Shown here piece after piece: positions 37,001-49,648 of a DNA stretch of 64,000 nucleotides. Source of the DNA: Linnemannia hyalina (lineage: Eukaryota > Mortierellomycota > Mortierellomycetes > Mortierellales > Mortierellaceae); assembly GCA_019671135.1 (NCBI GenBank), contig JAHRHY010000008.1:372001-436000 (forward strand), read 5' to 3'. The notes beneath the pieces are model-generated. The model had not been told where the DNA came from. It saw only the letters and a list, made by a program, of their open reading frames with translations, and made no database searches. Numbering within the stretch: the first letter of the stretch is position 1; each line of letters opens with the position of its first letter. Both the position numbers and the translations under genes were made by a program.

Positions 37001-38747
37001 TATTCCTCCTCCGGACCATGGACCATGGTCGGATGCCGGCGGCGCAAGCAGCGTGTACGACGACGAGCGGTCAGAGACTAGCAGGTATGACCGTCTTCCT
37101 TGTGTGGTGTTTGTTTTTGTTATGTACCGGCAGTGAGGCTAATATATTTTTTAATTTGTGACCTCGGTGACTGTAGCTTTTCACAGGCACCCAACAAGAT
37201 GCAGATGGAGATCAAGAAGGACACTGTGACAGAGAGCAACGATGAAGCACGCGCCGCATTAGAGAGGGTCACATCGACCCTGAAGCAGTCAAAGACTGTC
37301 AGCCGAAGACATCCAGGAAGGAGAGAGTACGTACACGATCATCGACATTCACAACTTATCTACTATGATTACCAAACGAACAAAATGTTTACGCCATTTT
37401 GATTTTTCATTCTACTTTCATAGGGTCAGGAGCATGTATCAATCGGAGGACACCTCGTCAGCCTACAACTCGTACCATTCGTCACCTCTCTCTACCGCAT
37501 TCACTCCCGACTCGTCTCGTGAAACGTTGGCCACCCCGCCGGCCATGAACTCCCCAGGATCGAGGGCATTCTTCAACACATCCGCTTCGCACCTGCAGAC
37601 TTCAACTCTCACGCCTGGGACGACCCGCGCGAGCACATTGGGACTGCCCTCTTCCTCTAGCCCCGTTCAGCCACAGTTTAGCCACTCCCTCCCACCTACC
37701 CCAGCCTTGATTGTTGCTAATGGCTCTGGATCCTCGTCAGGACTGCCACCAATTGCGGTTTTGGGAAGTGGCCAGCCTCTTGCTACTGAACCCGAGTCGA
37801 TTGGCTCAAGCATCAATGGATCTTCTGTCCCTACTTCACCCATTAGTCCCACTCATTCGGGTGCTCTGCTGGGTGCAGGACAACCGCAAAAGTGGGTTGT
37901 ATCTGTGATTGAGAAGATCCATGTCCATGCACAGTCTGGTGAGGTGACCAAGATGATGGTGACAGGAGAAGTCATCTTGAACCTGGAGGGTACCGAGGTG
38001 GATCCAGAAGGATCGGTCAAGAAGGCTCTCTTGCGACTAGATCAGCTGCAGAGCCTTGACAAGCATGTGCCCAACCCAGCCTATCTTTCTCCCAAGGAAG
38101 GAGTCGAAGGAGCATACTGGGTTAATCTCGAGGCGCTCTCACAGGGGATGCAGCAGAATGGTGTCGGTCAGGGCCATGGCCAAGTTGTGCTCAAGTACCA
38201 GGTCAAGACGACGGAAGAGGATGCCAGGCAGAGGATGGTTCCGTTGATGGTTCAGCCTGCGTGGAAGTGTGAGGCCCATCAGACGTCGCTCCTGATCAAC
38301 TACAAGGCCAATGCCCAGTGCAAGCTGTCTCGAACACAGCAGGAGGGCGGTGTCCAATTGAGCGAAGTATCGTTCCTGGTGCCAGTCGCGGGTGATGTAA
38401 CGAATGTGCAGTCGAGGCCGACGGGAGTGTGGAACAGTGAGTCGAACAAGATGTTTTGGGACGTGGACAATGTGACGATGAGCAGCAGCGCGCCCGAGCC
38501 GCACAAGCTGTTGGCACGGTTTGAGATGAACCCTACTGGGGGAGCAAGTCAACCGAGTGCGGCAGCAGTCAAGTTTAGAGTGCAGGGTAATCTGCTGTCG
38601 GATCTTGTAGTATCATTGGAAAAAGAAAAGGAGACGACGGCTGCAGAAGGAGAATTGGAGGAGGCGGTGGTGGAGGAAGAGGAGCGCGTTGCGTTTGGAT
38701 CAGTCAGACTGCAGGTTCAGTCGGGTCGGTACCTTGCGACAGCATAG
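34040..38747 (+). CDS. SYP1: Syp1/FCHo-type muniscin: F-BAR plus mu-homology domain
   Basis: An early endocytic adaptor of 862 aa that bends membrane at nascent clathrin sites and recruits cargo. Thirteen exons: 34040-34063, 34376-34470, 34809-34889, 35063-35213, 35422-35533, 35927-36006, 36106-36204, 36299-36389, 36495-36557, 36664-36866, 36969-37084, 37177-37326, 37424-38747; the phase closes. The 24-nt first exon encodes MVYAEAFL, joining TERPQDGLDAVQSRLRKGR and then ERAHIEDMYAKSITKAF, the F-BAR start seen in Syp1 and FCHo. The F-BAR covers about residues 1-250. A Ser/Pro-rich linker follows. The mu-homology domain begins at about 578 (KWVVSVIEKIHVHAQSGEV) and runs to the C-terminus, with EVSFLVPVAGDV and VTNVQSRPTGVWN. 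It faces Ral-GAP head to head. Confidence 0.93.
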
Positions 38748-39244
38748 CGACAACGACGCCCTATACATACCATCTAGGACCCCTTTCTTAGACTTAAAAA
38801 AAGAACCACGCCAGTCTATTTAATATCACACCTGAGTGTTTCGAAGTGTATGGTGCCAAAGTCGAGGTTTTCCTAGCAACGTTTTCGTAGGCGTTGGCGT
38901 CTTTTCATTCGGTGCAATTCACAGTCACAGTTCACAAGGAAGGTGAGCTGAGCAATGTGAAGAGACCCTTTTGTTCGGCAGCTTCTCCTCTTCCATCTTT
39001 ACTTGCACAAAGGAAGCCACACGGGATCCCCCTCTTTTCTTCTTTCATCTCCGCCCTTTATAACTTCCCTTCACTTGGTTGCATTTCACCTCTTCTCTTT
39101 TCTCACACCCTCCTCCTCCCATCACTACACCTGACTGCAACCTCATCTTTACGCCTTGGCACGCACCCATACACACTCTCTCGCCAGGATAATACGACCC
39201 TCAGGAAACGACCCCTATACACTCAATCCACAACACGGACAAGG
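38748..39244. other. Short spacer and HRD1 promoter
   Basis: This 497-bp spacer holds the 3' end of Syp1 and the HRD1 promoter. A weak TATA-like TTTATAA lies at 39057-39063, about 180 bases before the HRD1 ATG. Confidence 0.4.
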
Positions 39245-42200
39245 ATGGCCCGTCTAGCAGTCTATGGCGCCATCAGCACCATCCTCGCAGGAGGTGTCAT
39301 CGCAAGCGCGTTTGCCCACCGGAGCAACTTTTACTCCGCCTGTATCTACCTCTACAAGTCAAACGCCTGCATGATGGTAACAACTGCAATGACACACTCC
39401 CGCACACACGAACGCACCCACAGTCTCTCATCTCTTATCGGTCAAACACTACCTCAGCCATGCGGACTCAACTAATACTCAGGACTCGGGACTTGGGCAG
39501 AGACGCCTTGTCTTATTCATCACAGCTGGCATCATTGGAGCTCATAGACCTGCTGTGAAACAACCCCATGAAGACGACAATGACTTGCGACAACAGCAAA
39601 AGCATATACATGCACAATGCTAGGAACCATTTTGGCCTGGCAACCCCCGACTATGATGACGAGCAAAGGAGATAAGAGAGGCAGACGAGAAATTGGGACA
39701 ATGGGCTGTAGGTCGATACTTGGCATTTTCCCAATTATCCATTGCCCCAGGTACTGACAACCCACACCACCCACGTTTCTGCTGCTTACTCCGATTGTAG
39801 ATCCTTCTGAACCTCGGTCTGTTCTTGACAATAATCGCAGGCCAGTTGGTATTAATGATTTTCTTTGGTAAACTCAGGGCACTGGAGGTGGAGGTTAGTA
39901 ACGCTGAAATTTGATTTTGTTGTTGATATCGTTTTTTGCTTCGCTCGGGAATGTTGGGGAATTGGTCTGTTTACTCACCCTCCCCACCCCACATGTGTAA
40001 TGCGTTTGTTTTTCTTGATCGTTGGTTAAACATAGCATCTCTACGAGCGGGCATGGTATGCGGTCACAGAGACGTGTTTGGCAATGACAATATTCAAGGA
40101 CGAGTTCGATACCCGGTTCGTCGTCATGTTCACGTTGCTACTCTTCCTCAAGGTTTTCCATTGGCTCTGCCAGGATCGTGTTGATTCCGTAAGTTGCTGC
40201 GCTTTTTCATGCTAGCTGAGCAATGTGTGGGTATCTGTAGCAAAAAGGGAGAGGAGATCAATTCAACATCCTCTAACGCATTATTACCAATGACATGGTT
40301 ATAGATGGAACAATCACCCGAGATCCCATTATCTTTTCATGCCAGGATGGTGACCATCATGACTATTCTCGTGAGCCTTGACATTCTTTTGGTCCTCCAC
40401 GCCATTGATCTTGTCGCAGTCAGGGGTCCCAACATGATGATTATGTTTGGCTTTGAGGTGAGTTTTTTTGACAGTGTTGCACTTTGAGTGGCTATTGTGC
40501 ACACAAATGATATAATGGATCTAACAACCACTTGCGTTCTACAACTTGCAATGGAATAGTACACGTTGTTGGCGACGAGCTTGATGGCAGCTTTCGGAAA
40601 ATACGTTTTGCACACAATCGACATGAGACGCGAGGATCCATGGGAGAACAAGTCGATGCTGTTGTTTTATCTGGATCTCGTTGCCGACTTTATCAAGCTG
40701 GTCACCTACCTCATGTTCTTTATGGTGATCCTTGTCAGCTACGGACTCCCCCTGCACATCATTCGCGATGTCTACATGACCATGCGCTCCTTCCTCCAAA
40801 AGTGCAAGGATCTGATCCAGTACCGCAAGGCAACTAGGAACATGAATGAACGTTACCCCGATGCCTCACGCGCAGAATTGGCAGCACTCAGCGATCCTAT
40901 TTGTATCATTTGCCGTGAGGAGATGGTTGGTCAGCATGGACACACGCTTTCAGGTGCTGGAGGTGACGGCGCACACGCTGCAGCTGCAGGAGGAGGAACA
41001 GGCGCACGCCCCGCAGGATCCAACACCAACGTTCCTAAGAAGCTGCCCTGTGGACACATTTTCCACTTTCATTGTCTTAAGAGTTGGTTGGAGCGTCAGC
41101 AGAGCTGTCCCACCTGGTAAGGGTCAATGCATGACCATTTCTCGTTTTAGCCTGTATTGACATACCACACAGTTAACACTGACATGTTGCTGTATTATAA
41201 ATTAGCCGGCGCCTTGTTCTGGATCCACCTACACCAGCGCCCACGCCCACGCCTGTAGCCCCCGGAGACCAAGCAGCAGGCAATGCGGCACCAGGAGCAG
41301 CAGGAGCGCCAGCCCCGGCACCGGCTCCTGGTCAGGCACTAGGAGGAGCTCCTGGATTCGGTCACTTTGGAAACAATGCACAACCAGGACCAGTCCACCC
41401 TCCTCACCAGGGTATGGGATATCCTTTGTTTGCACCTCAGGGTCACTACCCCTTGGCTGGCTGGCATCCTCATGCTGTTGGCGGTGCTTTCCCTGGGGCT
41501 ATTCCGCCAGAAGCAGGTCAAACCACAGCTGCTGGAACTGGTACTGCAGCAGGAGCTGGAGCTGGCACTGGCACGCCTGGAGCAATGCCGACGACTCAAC
41601 CTGGCTTTATTCCTAGCTACACCATCGCTAATGTCGCCCACCCGATCCCTGGATTCATCCCCTTGTTTCCCGTCGGACACGCAGCAACCCCAATTTCAGG
41701 ATTACAGGCACAGGGAGGATCGGAGGCGGCTGGTACGCCTACACCTTTCCTCGGAAGGGCCACAGCGGACCAAATTCCGTTGACATCACTGGATGCTCTT
41801 TCAGAGGACCAGCTCAAGTACTTGGAGGAGAACACGCGACGTGGTCTTCAAGAGCGCCTTCGGGTGCTTCAGGCGGTGGAGTCTCAGATTGCGGAATCTG
41901 TCAGTGTTCTGAACCGCGTTCTGTGCGCATTGCCACCGGCGGGGACACCCTTCCGGAGCGAGACGGCTGACCCACCAAGCCCGACGATGCCAACGACCTC
42001 GAACTCTTTTTCGACACCTTCTGCAGGACCGAACGGGACAGCGACGAATCGGTTCTTTGGAACGGTTGTTGGACCTGCGTTAAACACCAGCTCGCCAGTT
42101 GGCTTGCAACCTTTTGCGCGCGGCGTCTCTAACGGGGGCGTTAATGGTGGTGTCAATGGCTCTGCTGTCAATGGCTCTGTCAATGGCCCTGTCAATGGTA

Positions 42201-42631
42201 GCTCCAACGCAGATGCGAGTGTGCCATTGGCGACTGAGGCAAAGACGACGGTCGCGGTCAGTCAGCCTCAGGAAGTTTCTCCTCCTACGTCGGCATCCCC
42301 ATCGCCGATTCCTTCTTCAGTAGCAACAGCCGCTTTGAACGGTGGCCATGAGGTGGAGGGTGAGGTGGAGGGTGAGACCTCAGAGAGTACAACTACAATA
42401 ACAATGACAGCAGCTACGACGGCAGCAGACAATAGCAAGGGCAAGGGACGGAAATCTGACGCAGATCTGGAGCAGGATCTGGTGGCGGAGAGTCAGCAGC
42501 TTTACCATGAGGAAGAAACAGCTAATGGTGGGGATTTGACGAACGGCAATGATGACGAAGACTCCGAGGTATCTCCTGAGGAGATGGTGAGGAGACAGTG
42601 GGCCAAGTTTGACTTGTCGTCGTCAGAGTAA
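39245..42631 (+). CDS. HRD1: E3 ubiquitin ligase HRD1 (synoviolin), ER-associated degradation
   Basis: The membrane-embedded ligase and retrotranslocation channel of ER-associated degradation, 837 aa. Exons: 39245-39376, 39801-39893, 40036-40188, 40305-40457, 40560-41116, 41206-42631; the phase closes. The N-terminal half is polytopic and highly characteristic: FGKLRALEVEHLYERAWY joined across exons 2-3, then TETCLAMTIFKDEF. The RING-H2 finger runs about residues 292-363, with Cys292 and Cys295 (CIIC), an Ala/Gly-rich insert of about 40 residues, then CGHIFHFHCLKSWLERQQ and CPTC ending at 363. The long C-terminus is Pro/Ala-rich, includes a VNG-type tandem repeat (about 42137-42200), and ends acidic. 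AATAAA follows the stop almost at once, at about 42634. Hrd3, Der1 and Usa1 partners are expected elsewhere. Confidence 0.95.
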
Positions 42632-44242
42632 AAAATAAACTCACCCTTTACTTTTTTTTGTTCACGTGAGATCATGAAGAGATAATGTCTGGCAAAATGA
42701 AATATCGCGACCTTCACAATTGTTGCACTACCATTATTGAATGCTAACGGCAAGAATGACGGGCTGCAATGATAGCGGATCCCTATGTCGGATAAACCAA
42801 ATGGCAATGGGTAGAAAAAGAGCAGCACACTTTTTTTTCGGTAACCACTCTCGACATTTTTCATACACACATGCACGAGAGAGGAGAGGGAGGGAAGAGA
42901 AAATAATAAGGGGAAATGTAGAGCCAGGAAAGAGAAAACGACGCTGACATATCCAGTGGCCACCTACCTTGGGCACACCTGCAATATTAACCGGTGCCCA
43001 CATGGTCATCTTTTCTTGCAATTACCACCCGGAAGTATATGAGGATAGAAAAAGACAAAACTTGTGGTATACCCGGAGTCGAGAGACGCGATGGAGAATA
43101 GTCCACGACACCTTTACAAAGTCCATCCAGTTTGTGAAGAAGAATGAAACAAGGAAAAAAAAAAAAGGGAATCCCGGTTTATTGTATGGAAAGAGTGGGA
43201 GAATTGAACAAAACGAGCCCATTACCAAGAAAACTGCTCGCGTGTTGTTCAAGAGAAGATAAAAGGAGGGACGAGAAAGGGGCGGGTTGATTTTCGCGTT
43301 TAGGGCTCATGCAGCCCAAGCCACTCCCGTAGGATGCTCCTTCGCGGCAAAAATAAACGCTGGCGCATGGGTGGTCCAAAGATCAACGAGTTGAGACGAT
43401 GCAACAAAGGGTGAAGGAACAATTGTTTAAACTTCGCGCCAAGTAGAGTTTGTGGTGCGAAAGATGTAGGTATTGCTTGGGCGTGTGCATCAAGAAGCAG
43501 GATAGGACTCCTCATCATCAGCTGGCAATGAAGTTAAAGTGTCCGGGAGGCAAGAATACCCGTCAAGACACAACCTTGTCAACACCAGAGAATGCGCCAG
43601 GCATAATATTGAAGCACGTCCGATGACTCTTTTATACCCGGGATCAAGTTTTTTTTTTTTTTGCAAGTATGTATCCATGTGGGCGCCACCTGTTTCACAA
43701 GACAAGGCAAGGCAATGCAATGCAAAGTGGAGAGGAGTCGTCGTCATAGGCGTCGCGCTAAGACCATGTACTTTCGTGCCTTGAAAAAAAGACACCAGAT
43801 GTGTGTTGAAAAAAGAATCTAATTTTATCACCAGAGTATCCTTGAGTGCTCTCACAATTCTTCTTTTACCGGTGTCTCTCTTGCCCTTTTTAACCTACAG
43901 TACTTCTCACTCACTACTTCCCTTCTCTGCCCCCCTCTGCTTCTTCTCTCTTTCTTCTCTTACCCATGCTGCATTCCCTCCTGCCTGTTGTTGCCACCAT
44001 CCCTCTTCCTTCTATTCATCTCCAGAAACGATAAGATACTATACTCGATTCACTCTCACTTCATCCAGAGTCCGTTTTTCCCTTTCTCTCTCTCTCCTAC
44101 CCAATCTCACACCTTCCTTCCTCCCTCGTTCATCGTTACTCATTCAAAGTAACACCAAAACGGGAAAACTGCCTGCACTCACTTTTCCACACACATTCGA
44201 CCTTCAACACATATACCCACAGGCACCTTCCTATATTGAAGG
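42632..44242. other. Intergenic between HRD1 and the MGRN1-like gene
   Basis: No gene is supported. The right part (about 43870-44240) is pyrimidine-rich, resembling the leaders of neighbouring genes. An open frame at 43803-44630 runs through it and into the MGRN1-like gene in another frame, without domains. Confidence 0.55.
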
Positions 44243-47230
44243 ATGGGACAAGCAAACTCGTCGCTTGGCCAGGGCGTCGACTGGATACGGAACCAAGGCT
44301 CAGCACTCTCAACACAGCAGTCAGGACGACCAACACGCCGTCGCCAGCGAGGAGGAGGAGGCAGAGAAGGTCACAGACGACGAAGACGTGAGGGTCCACA
44401 ACGAGACGTTGAAGCTCAGAACGGACAAGGCCATACCGACGACGACGATGACGACGACAACAGCGACTATGACTCCTTGGACGACACTGATGAAGAGAGG
44501 GACGAGAGAGACGAGAACGGCAACAACGACGATGATAGTCTGTTGGAAGAAGAGGAAGGCGAGGCTGTCGCCGGGAAGAGCGCCTATGACCGGCATCCGC
44601 TTTACTTTGGACCGGCCTTTCATCCTGTGACGGAACAAAGCCCTGCGCAAATGCAGCTCCAACGTCAGATTGAGCAGCAATTGGAACAGCAGCAGCGGCA
44701 AGAGTACTGGCAGCAGCAGTATCGGCAGCAACAGCATCAACAGCAGCAACAGATACACCAACAACAGCCTCAGCTCTCGCCATTGTCGAGCGTCGGTGGA
44801 CAGCAACTATCATTGAACGACTTTATTTTACCCTCCGCAGTCTCTGGCATGGGAGGCATTAATCCAGGAGAGGCAGGAGCCCATGGAGGTGGAGGTACAG
44901 GAGCAGGGACCGGAATTAGGTCTCCCACCAACAATGTATACCCTTCACAACAGACTTCGCCCATGCTGACAACCGAGATGGTTCAAGATCAGTTGTACAG
45001 GAACAGTAATCTGTACAACCTTATTTCGGGACTCAATGTGAACCCGCTGCTGACTGAGGTTCAACGAGCGGGAACCTTGGATCTTTCGGTTCTGGAACAG
45101 GAGCTGGATGATGTTGAAGGTGGTTGGATGGACATTGAGGAGGGGGATGAGAATAACCAGGACAGGGACGACGATGACACCGATATCGACCATGGTTACG
45201 AGGGCGTTGTTCGCGAAATGGTTAGTAAACCTCTGGACAATTAATTGACGGGAATGTATGAAAGGCAGAGATCTATCGGCATCAGAAAAATAACATATTC
45301 GCGTCTCATCATTTCTAATAGCAACCAACAAAGCGCTCACCCACAGCTCTGGCATGCAACATCAACTTGAAGAAGAGCACACTTCGCCTGGTCAAGAACC
45401 TTACAGTCTCAAACGACCCCTCAATTCCAGCACCCTCTCATCTGCGACCCAACTATCGACTCGATTTCTCCTTTGACAGCCTGACCCCTTGCGACGTGAA
45501 ATTATTCTGGGTCGTCAAGGAAATCGAAGAGGACGGCGACCTGGGCTTCCGTCTCAGACGGCTCCACCACCTACCACAACCTACGACTTACCATTTCCCT
45601 GCAGGGATGAATCAGCGCTTTATTTCACCCTTGCTGCCACTTTATACCATGTCCCTGCCCGAACTGACGATGCAGGGGCTTCCTTCGACGTCGATGCGGA
45701 TGTTTCAGAAACGACAGCAGCGGCAGTGGCAGCAACTCAATAGCTCTGTGGGCAAGGAGGGGGTGGAGGGTCAGGAGTTTGAGGGTGAGGGTGATGATGA
45801 AACAGGAGGTGGTCGTAAAAGCAAGTCCAAGAAGAAGGGCAAGAAGAATGACAAGGGTGGCGGAGGGTCGTATGACAACTACTACAACAATAGCAAAGGG
45901 AGACCGGATGAGGATGGATACAAGGCCATCATGGAGGACCAGTACTATCCCTTGGTCATTCTCATCGAGGCCACCAAAGAATACAACCCTGCCGGTAAGA
46001 ACTCTGCTTACAGTTGCATTGTTGATACTGCACGACATTTGGTCGAACAAGTAATTGACAATTATTTTTATGCCGTTTTGGAAACATAGCTCCAGTGCGC
46101 AGTCTGCCAACACCAGCAGCAGACTCTCCAGGACTATACCTAGTCGACAACCAGGCAATCTCAACATTTGCATGCTTCAACATCAGCTCAGAGGGCGGGT
46201 TCGAGATCAAGGTGATGAAACAAAAAGTCTGGATCAACTCGACAAACTACCTCATCCAGGAAATCTATGGATTCACTGATTCTGTCACCACGCCTGCGCC
46301 CAAGGCTCCTGAACCCGCTGCCCTGAAAAAGTCGGCCACAGCGGCGGCAGGAGGATCTAAATCGAAGGCTAGGGTGAAAGCGTATGCGGATCCGTTGGCG
46401 GCGGCGTCAACGTCTGACCCGTCCAAGAGGTTGAGTCGTGCGGATTCGATTGTCAGTAGGGTGCATGAGTTGACCAAGGAGCGGCCCAAGCGGAAGAAGA
46501 GTACACTGGCAAAGTCCAAGAAGGAAGCCGCGGAGGGCAAGGACAAGGGGAAAGACGAGAAGAATGATGATCGTCGGCTGTCGAGAGTGAGCGCAGTTAT
46601 GAGTTTGGATATTGCGAATCCAGAACGTGTCGCCAGGCGGACGTCCGTATCAACACGGAAGAGGATGTCGAACGACTCTGTAGAATCCCGAGCGACTTCT
46701 GCAATTGGTGGCGCTATGTCCCAGACTGGAGACGACTATGAACTTGCCGAAGCAGAAACCAGGAAAAGTGACAGCGGTCAGGAAGACATGGAAGATGACG
46801 AAGGCGAGGAGGAGGAAGAGGAGGAGGAGGAACCTAATCTGGTCCTACTTGACGCCCCCGAATGTGTCATCTGTCTGTCGGATGTCAAGGATACGATCGT
46901 TCTACCCTGTCGACATTTCTGCATCTGTAGCGAATGCGGGGATGTCCTCCGTCGTCGCGCGCCTCAACGATGCCCTATCTGCCGACAAGGTAAAAAAAAT
47001 CTCGCCCTTTTTTTTATTTTGTTCATGCGTGTTTGTTTGTGGCAGCAAACGAAACTAATGCGTTTATCCATTGTTGTTGTTGTTGCTGCTGCTGTTTAGT
47101 ATTCCAAGCGTTGCTTCATATCGCATCAACGCCATCACGAAAACCGGAATTCGCAATGGTTCATTCACCGGCTTCGACACCGGCCTCAAACTCGGTCGTC
47201 AATGGAGCTCATCAACTACCACGTCTGTAA
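44243..47230 (+). CDS. MGRN1/RNF157-type RING E3 ubiquitin ligase
   Basis: A mahogunin-class ubiquitin ligase of 893 aa, in exons 44243-45220, 45322-45994, 46090-46989 and 47100-47230; the phase closes. MGQANSS at the N-terminus fits an N-myristoylation signal (Gly2, Ser6), suggesting membrane attachment. Exon 1 is acidic and Gln-rich. The conserved MGRN-type domain is spread over exons 2-3: TALACNINLKKSTLRLVK, RLDFSFDSLTPCDVKLFW, TYHFPAGMNQRF, DQYYPLVILIEA, then CFNISSEGGFEIKVMKQKVW. It is interrupted by a Gln-rich and Lys/Gly-rich insert. A Lys/Ser-rich and acidic linker leads to the C3HC4 RING (CVICLSDVKDTIVLPCRHFC, then C-x2-C and CPIC) near about 830-870. It follows HRD1 in the same direction. 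Substrates are unknown. Confidence 0.92.
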
Positions 47231-48824
47231 ACATATCTGAAATAAACATAGATGCAAATTATGCTCGACTTCGTCTATATATGTTGGAAAAAAAATTGGC
47301 CCATTTCTAACGTTGACAATCATCATTTGAGTTGAACCCCCCCCCCCAATCGCGACGTTCCTTAATAGCAAAGATAATGAGTATATGTTTTATTCCAAGA
47401 CGGGTTCATCCATCGGATCCCTCCCCCCTTGTTGTCCTCCTCATCCTCCGAAATGAATGCGTCCGATCCAGCCTTCTTCTTCCCACTGCCACGCCTCTGT
47501 ATCCGACAGACTCGATGACTTCAAAGGATCCGACTACTCAAGCATACCCTGCGATTCCTGATCTTTCCAAGCCTGAGGATGAATGAAGACTTCGTCGATG
47601 GGCACCGCGTTTGCTTGAGCCCAACCTCCGATTTATTCTGCTCGAGACCCCCGCCTGTTTCGGGTAATCACAGCTACCCGGAAGCCCCTCGAAAAGGGCC
47701 GTAACTCCCAGTAGCTCCAAACAAGCTCTCTCCCCCGCTGACATGCTTTCCTGCAAAAAAAACTTCCATTGCTCAAGAGTGGATCTATCCTGCGCAGATG
47801 ACAGCCAAAAAAAAAATAAAAAATAAAAAAAACTCGTTTGACCTGAGGCTTTTTCCACCTCCAATCCCTCTCGGGAAAATGTACCGCCGCACGTTTTCCC
47901 CCAATGGTGTGACTCGGTCGTCTTGGATGAGGCAAATGCCCAAAGCCCAAACGGAATTCGCATATCCCCTGCAGCGATCCCTTTGTTCCACACGAAGAAA
48001 ACATTCCAAATGTGAAAGTCTCCTGTATCGTGGATGCTGCACCTGCATTATCATTTGAAAAAAAAAAGAGGCCCGTGCCCGGCAGCATTTCGATACATCA
48101 GAAGCAGCAAAAAAAAAAACTTGTAGTAACTCTGCCTCTTACAAAAGAATAACCAACTTGCACCAAAGTTGGTGACTTGAATATTCGAAGAGAACCGCCC
48201 CCCTCTTTTTCTTGCAACCAGAGGCTGAAAGCAGAATAGCGTTCGTTTTTTTTTTTTATTTCCTTCATGACACCCTTGTTCCTAGACAAAGATTACTAAA
48301 CCAAATACAGAAAAATATATATCGCGATCCCACTCGCCATAACAAGAGACGACACACGGTCCCATTAAAGAGCAAGTGCGTGCAAAGAATTCATTATGGA
48401 AAAAAAATGGCATTGACGGGTAAATGACGGTTAGTATTGCTGGAAAGAAGAGTAGAAGCCATGAAAAAAGTGTACACTACATAGAAAGTGAGGGAGGAGT
48501 GAGTGTCCTTTGCTCTTTTGCGTGTCTGCTGTGTCCTTCAACCAGTATTCTCTTACTGTGGCAGAATGTGTTTGTACAAATCTACGGCAAGATTTAGGAC
48601 GAACGCGAATCATAGCGATCGCAGTTGGTTAGCCCTTGTCGAGGTACAAAGGAGCGACCATACTCTTCTCGTAGACAACCACAAGTAGCAAGCTCAACGC
48701 TGGCAATGGACACTATAAGTATGATAGTACGAAACGATAAAAGTGGGAGGTGAATCCTGCGTGTCCACGACTAACAAACACCAAAAGGTAACTCCGCCGC
48801 TAGGGAAGGAAAGGCAAAAGATAA
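47231..48824. other. Intergenic, no gene seen
   Basis: An AATAAA at about 47237 probably ends the MGRN1-like transcript. C-runs (about 47337-47347) and several A-runs are present. No protein or RNA gene is recognised before the tRNA. Confidence 0.5.
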
Positions 48825-48896
48825 TTCCCAGTCCGGGGATCGAACCCGGGCCTTGTCGGTGAGAGCGACAAATCCTGACCACTGGACCAACTAGGA
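48825..48896 (-). tRNA. tRNA-Glu (anticodon CTC)
   Basis: A 72-nt cloverleaf on the minus strand. The acceptor stem pairs TCCTAGT with ACTGGGA (one G-U), with A as discriminator. The D arm pairs GTCC with GGAT. The anticodon stem TGTCG/CGACA is perfect around the loop CTCTCAC, placing CTC as anticodon, which reads GAG (Glu). The T arm CCGGG-TTCGATC-CCCGG is perfect and gives a good B box. No intron is present. A TTTT run follows the 3' end within about ten bases as a pol III terminator. CCA is not encoded, as expected in eukaryotes. Confidence 0.95.
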
Positions 48897-49012
48897 ACTT
48901 GCTGATAGAAACATGCCTTGCTTAGAGTAATTTGACCACAATACACCATTTCACATACCCCTTAATGTAATCACGTGAAAATGTCCAATTTGGTGGCAAA
49001 AAAAATCCCCTG

Positions 49013-49648
49013 GGGCGCAGGCCTCCTGATGTGGAACGTGTCGGATCTCCTCCGCGGCATCACTCCCATGCATGTTGACTGAATGGTCCGCGGTCTTTCG
49101 GACCCCAATGTCCATCGCCAAGGCGGTCCTTCATAAGTTTGTTGACTACCTGGAGGCGCAGGCCTCGAAGCGATCTGGGAACCTCGGTGCTCCGCGACGA
49201 TCGCGTGGGAGCAGACCCAGGGTATCTCTGCCAAGAACAAGACATCCAAGTACACAGGCCCCTGAGGTGACTGGAGTCAAGGATACGGTTACATCACGCA
49301 CGATGGTTCTGCCCGTGTGGCGCTTCGCTTGCCACACATGAAGAAAGAAGGTGCCCTGAAGCGACCAAGGACCCCACGCGCTGCTGACGGGCGGTTGTTG
49401 GAGAGTTTGTCAGAAAGGAGGAGGTTGTCAATGATAGAGAGAATGGGAAGAATCCCCTTCATTTGTATCTAGTTTTATTTTCTTCCGTTTAAGCTGTGAA
49501 GAGTAGCGATAATTGTTATGCAGAGCCAGGTTTCGGACCGGACTATAATTGATGGATGGGGCCGAAGATTTTGGTCTGTAGCCCCTTTGCTTCCAAATGC
49601 CTCTCTTGTGTTGTTTATCAGAGAAATATAATTGTATGCAAAAAAAAA
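49013..49648 (+). mobile_element. 5'-truncated, decayed LINE-like retroelement tail, copy B
   Basis: This is the second copy of the element at 2159-3250, in opposite orientation. Its coding strand is plus. Broken frames give VFRTPMSIAKAVLHKFVDYLE (split; about 49085-49150), IAWEQTQGISAKNKTSKYTG (about 49203-49260) and GYGYITHDGSARVALRLPH (about 49283-49340), running to a stop after GRIPFI. A 3' UTR and an A-run at 49640-49648 follow. It lies about 117 bp from the 5' end of tRNA-Glu. It is shorter at the 5' end than copy A. Frame changes between the fragments show it is dead. Confidence 0.65.

Noticed and set aside
43803..44630. 275-aa frame overlapping the start of the MGRN1-like gene
   Set aside because: It runs through the pyrimidine-rich leader and then out of frame through the acidic first exon. 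The product is low complexity without domains.
49072..49341. 89-aa plus-strand frame
   Set aside because: It is one of the broken frames of retroelement copy B; the homologous reading changes frame in the middle.
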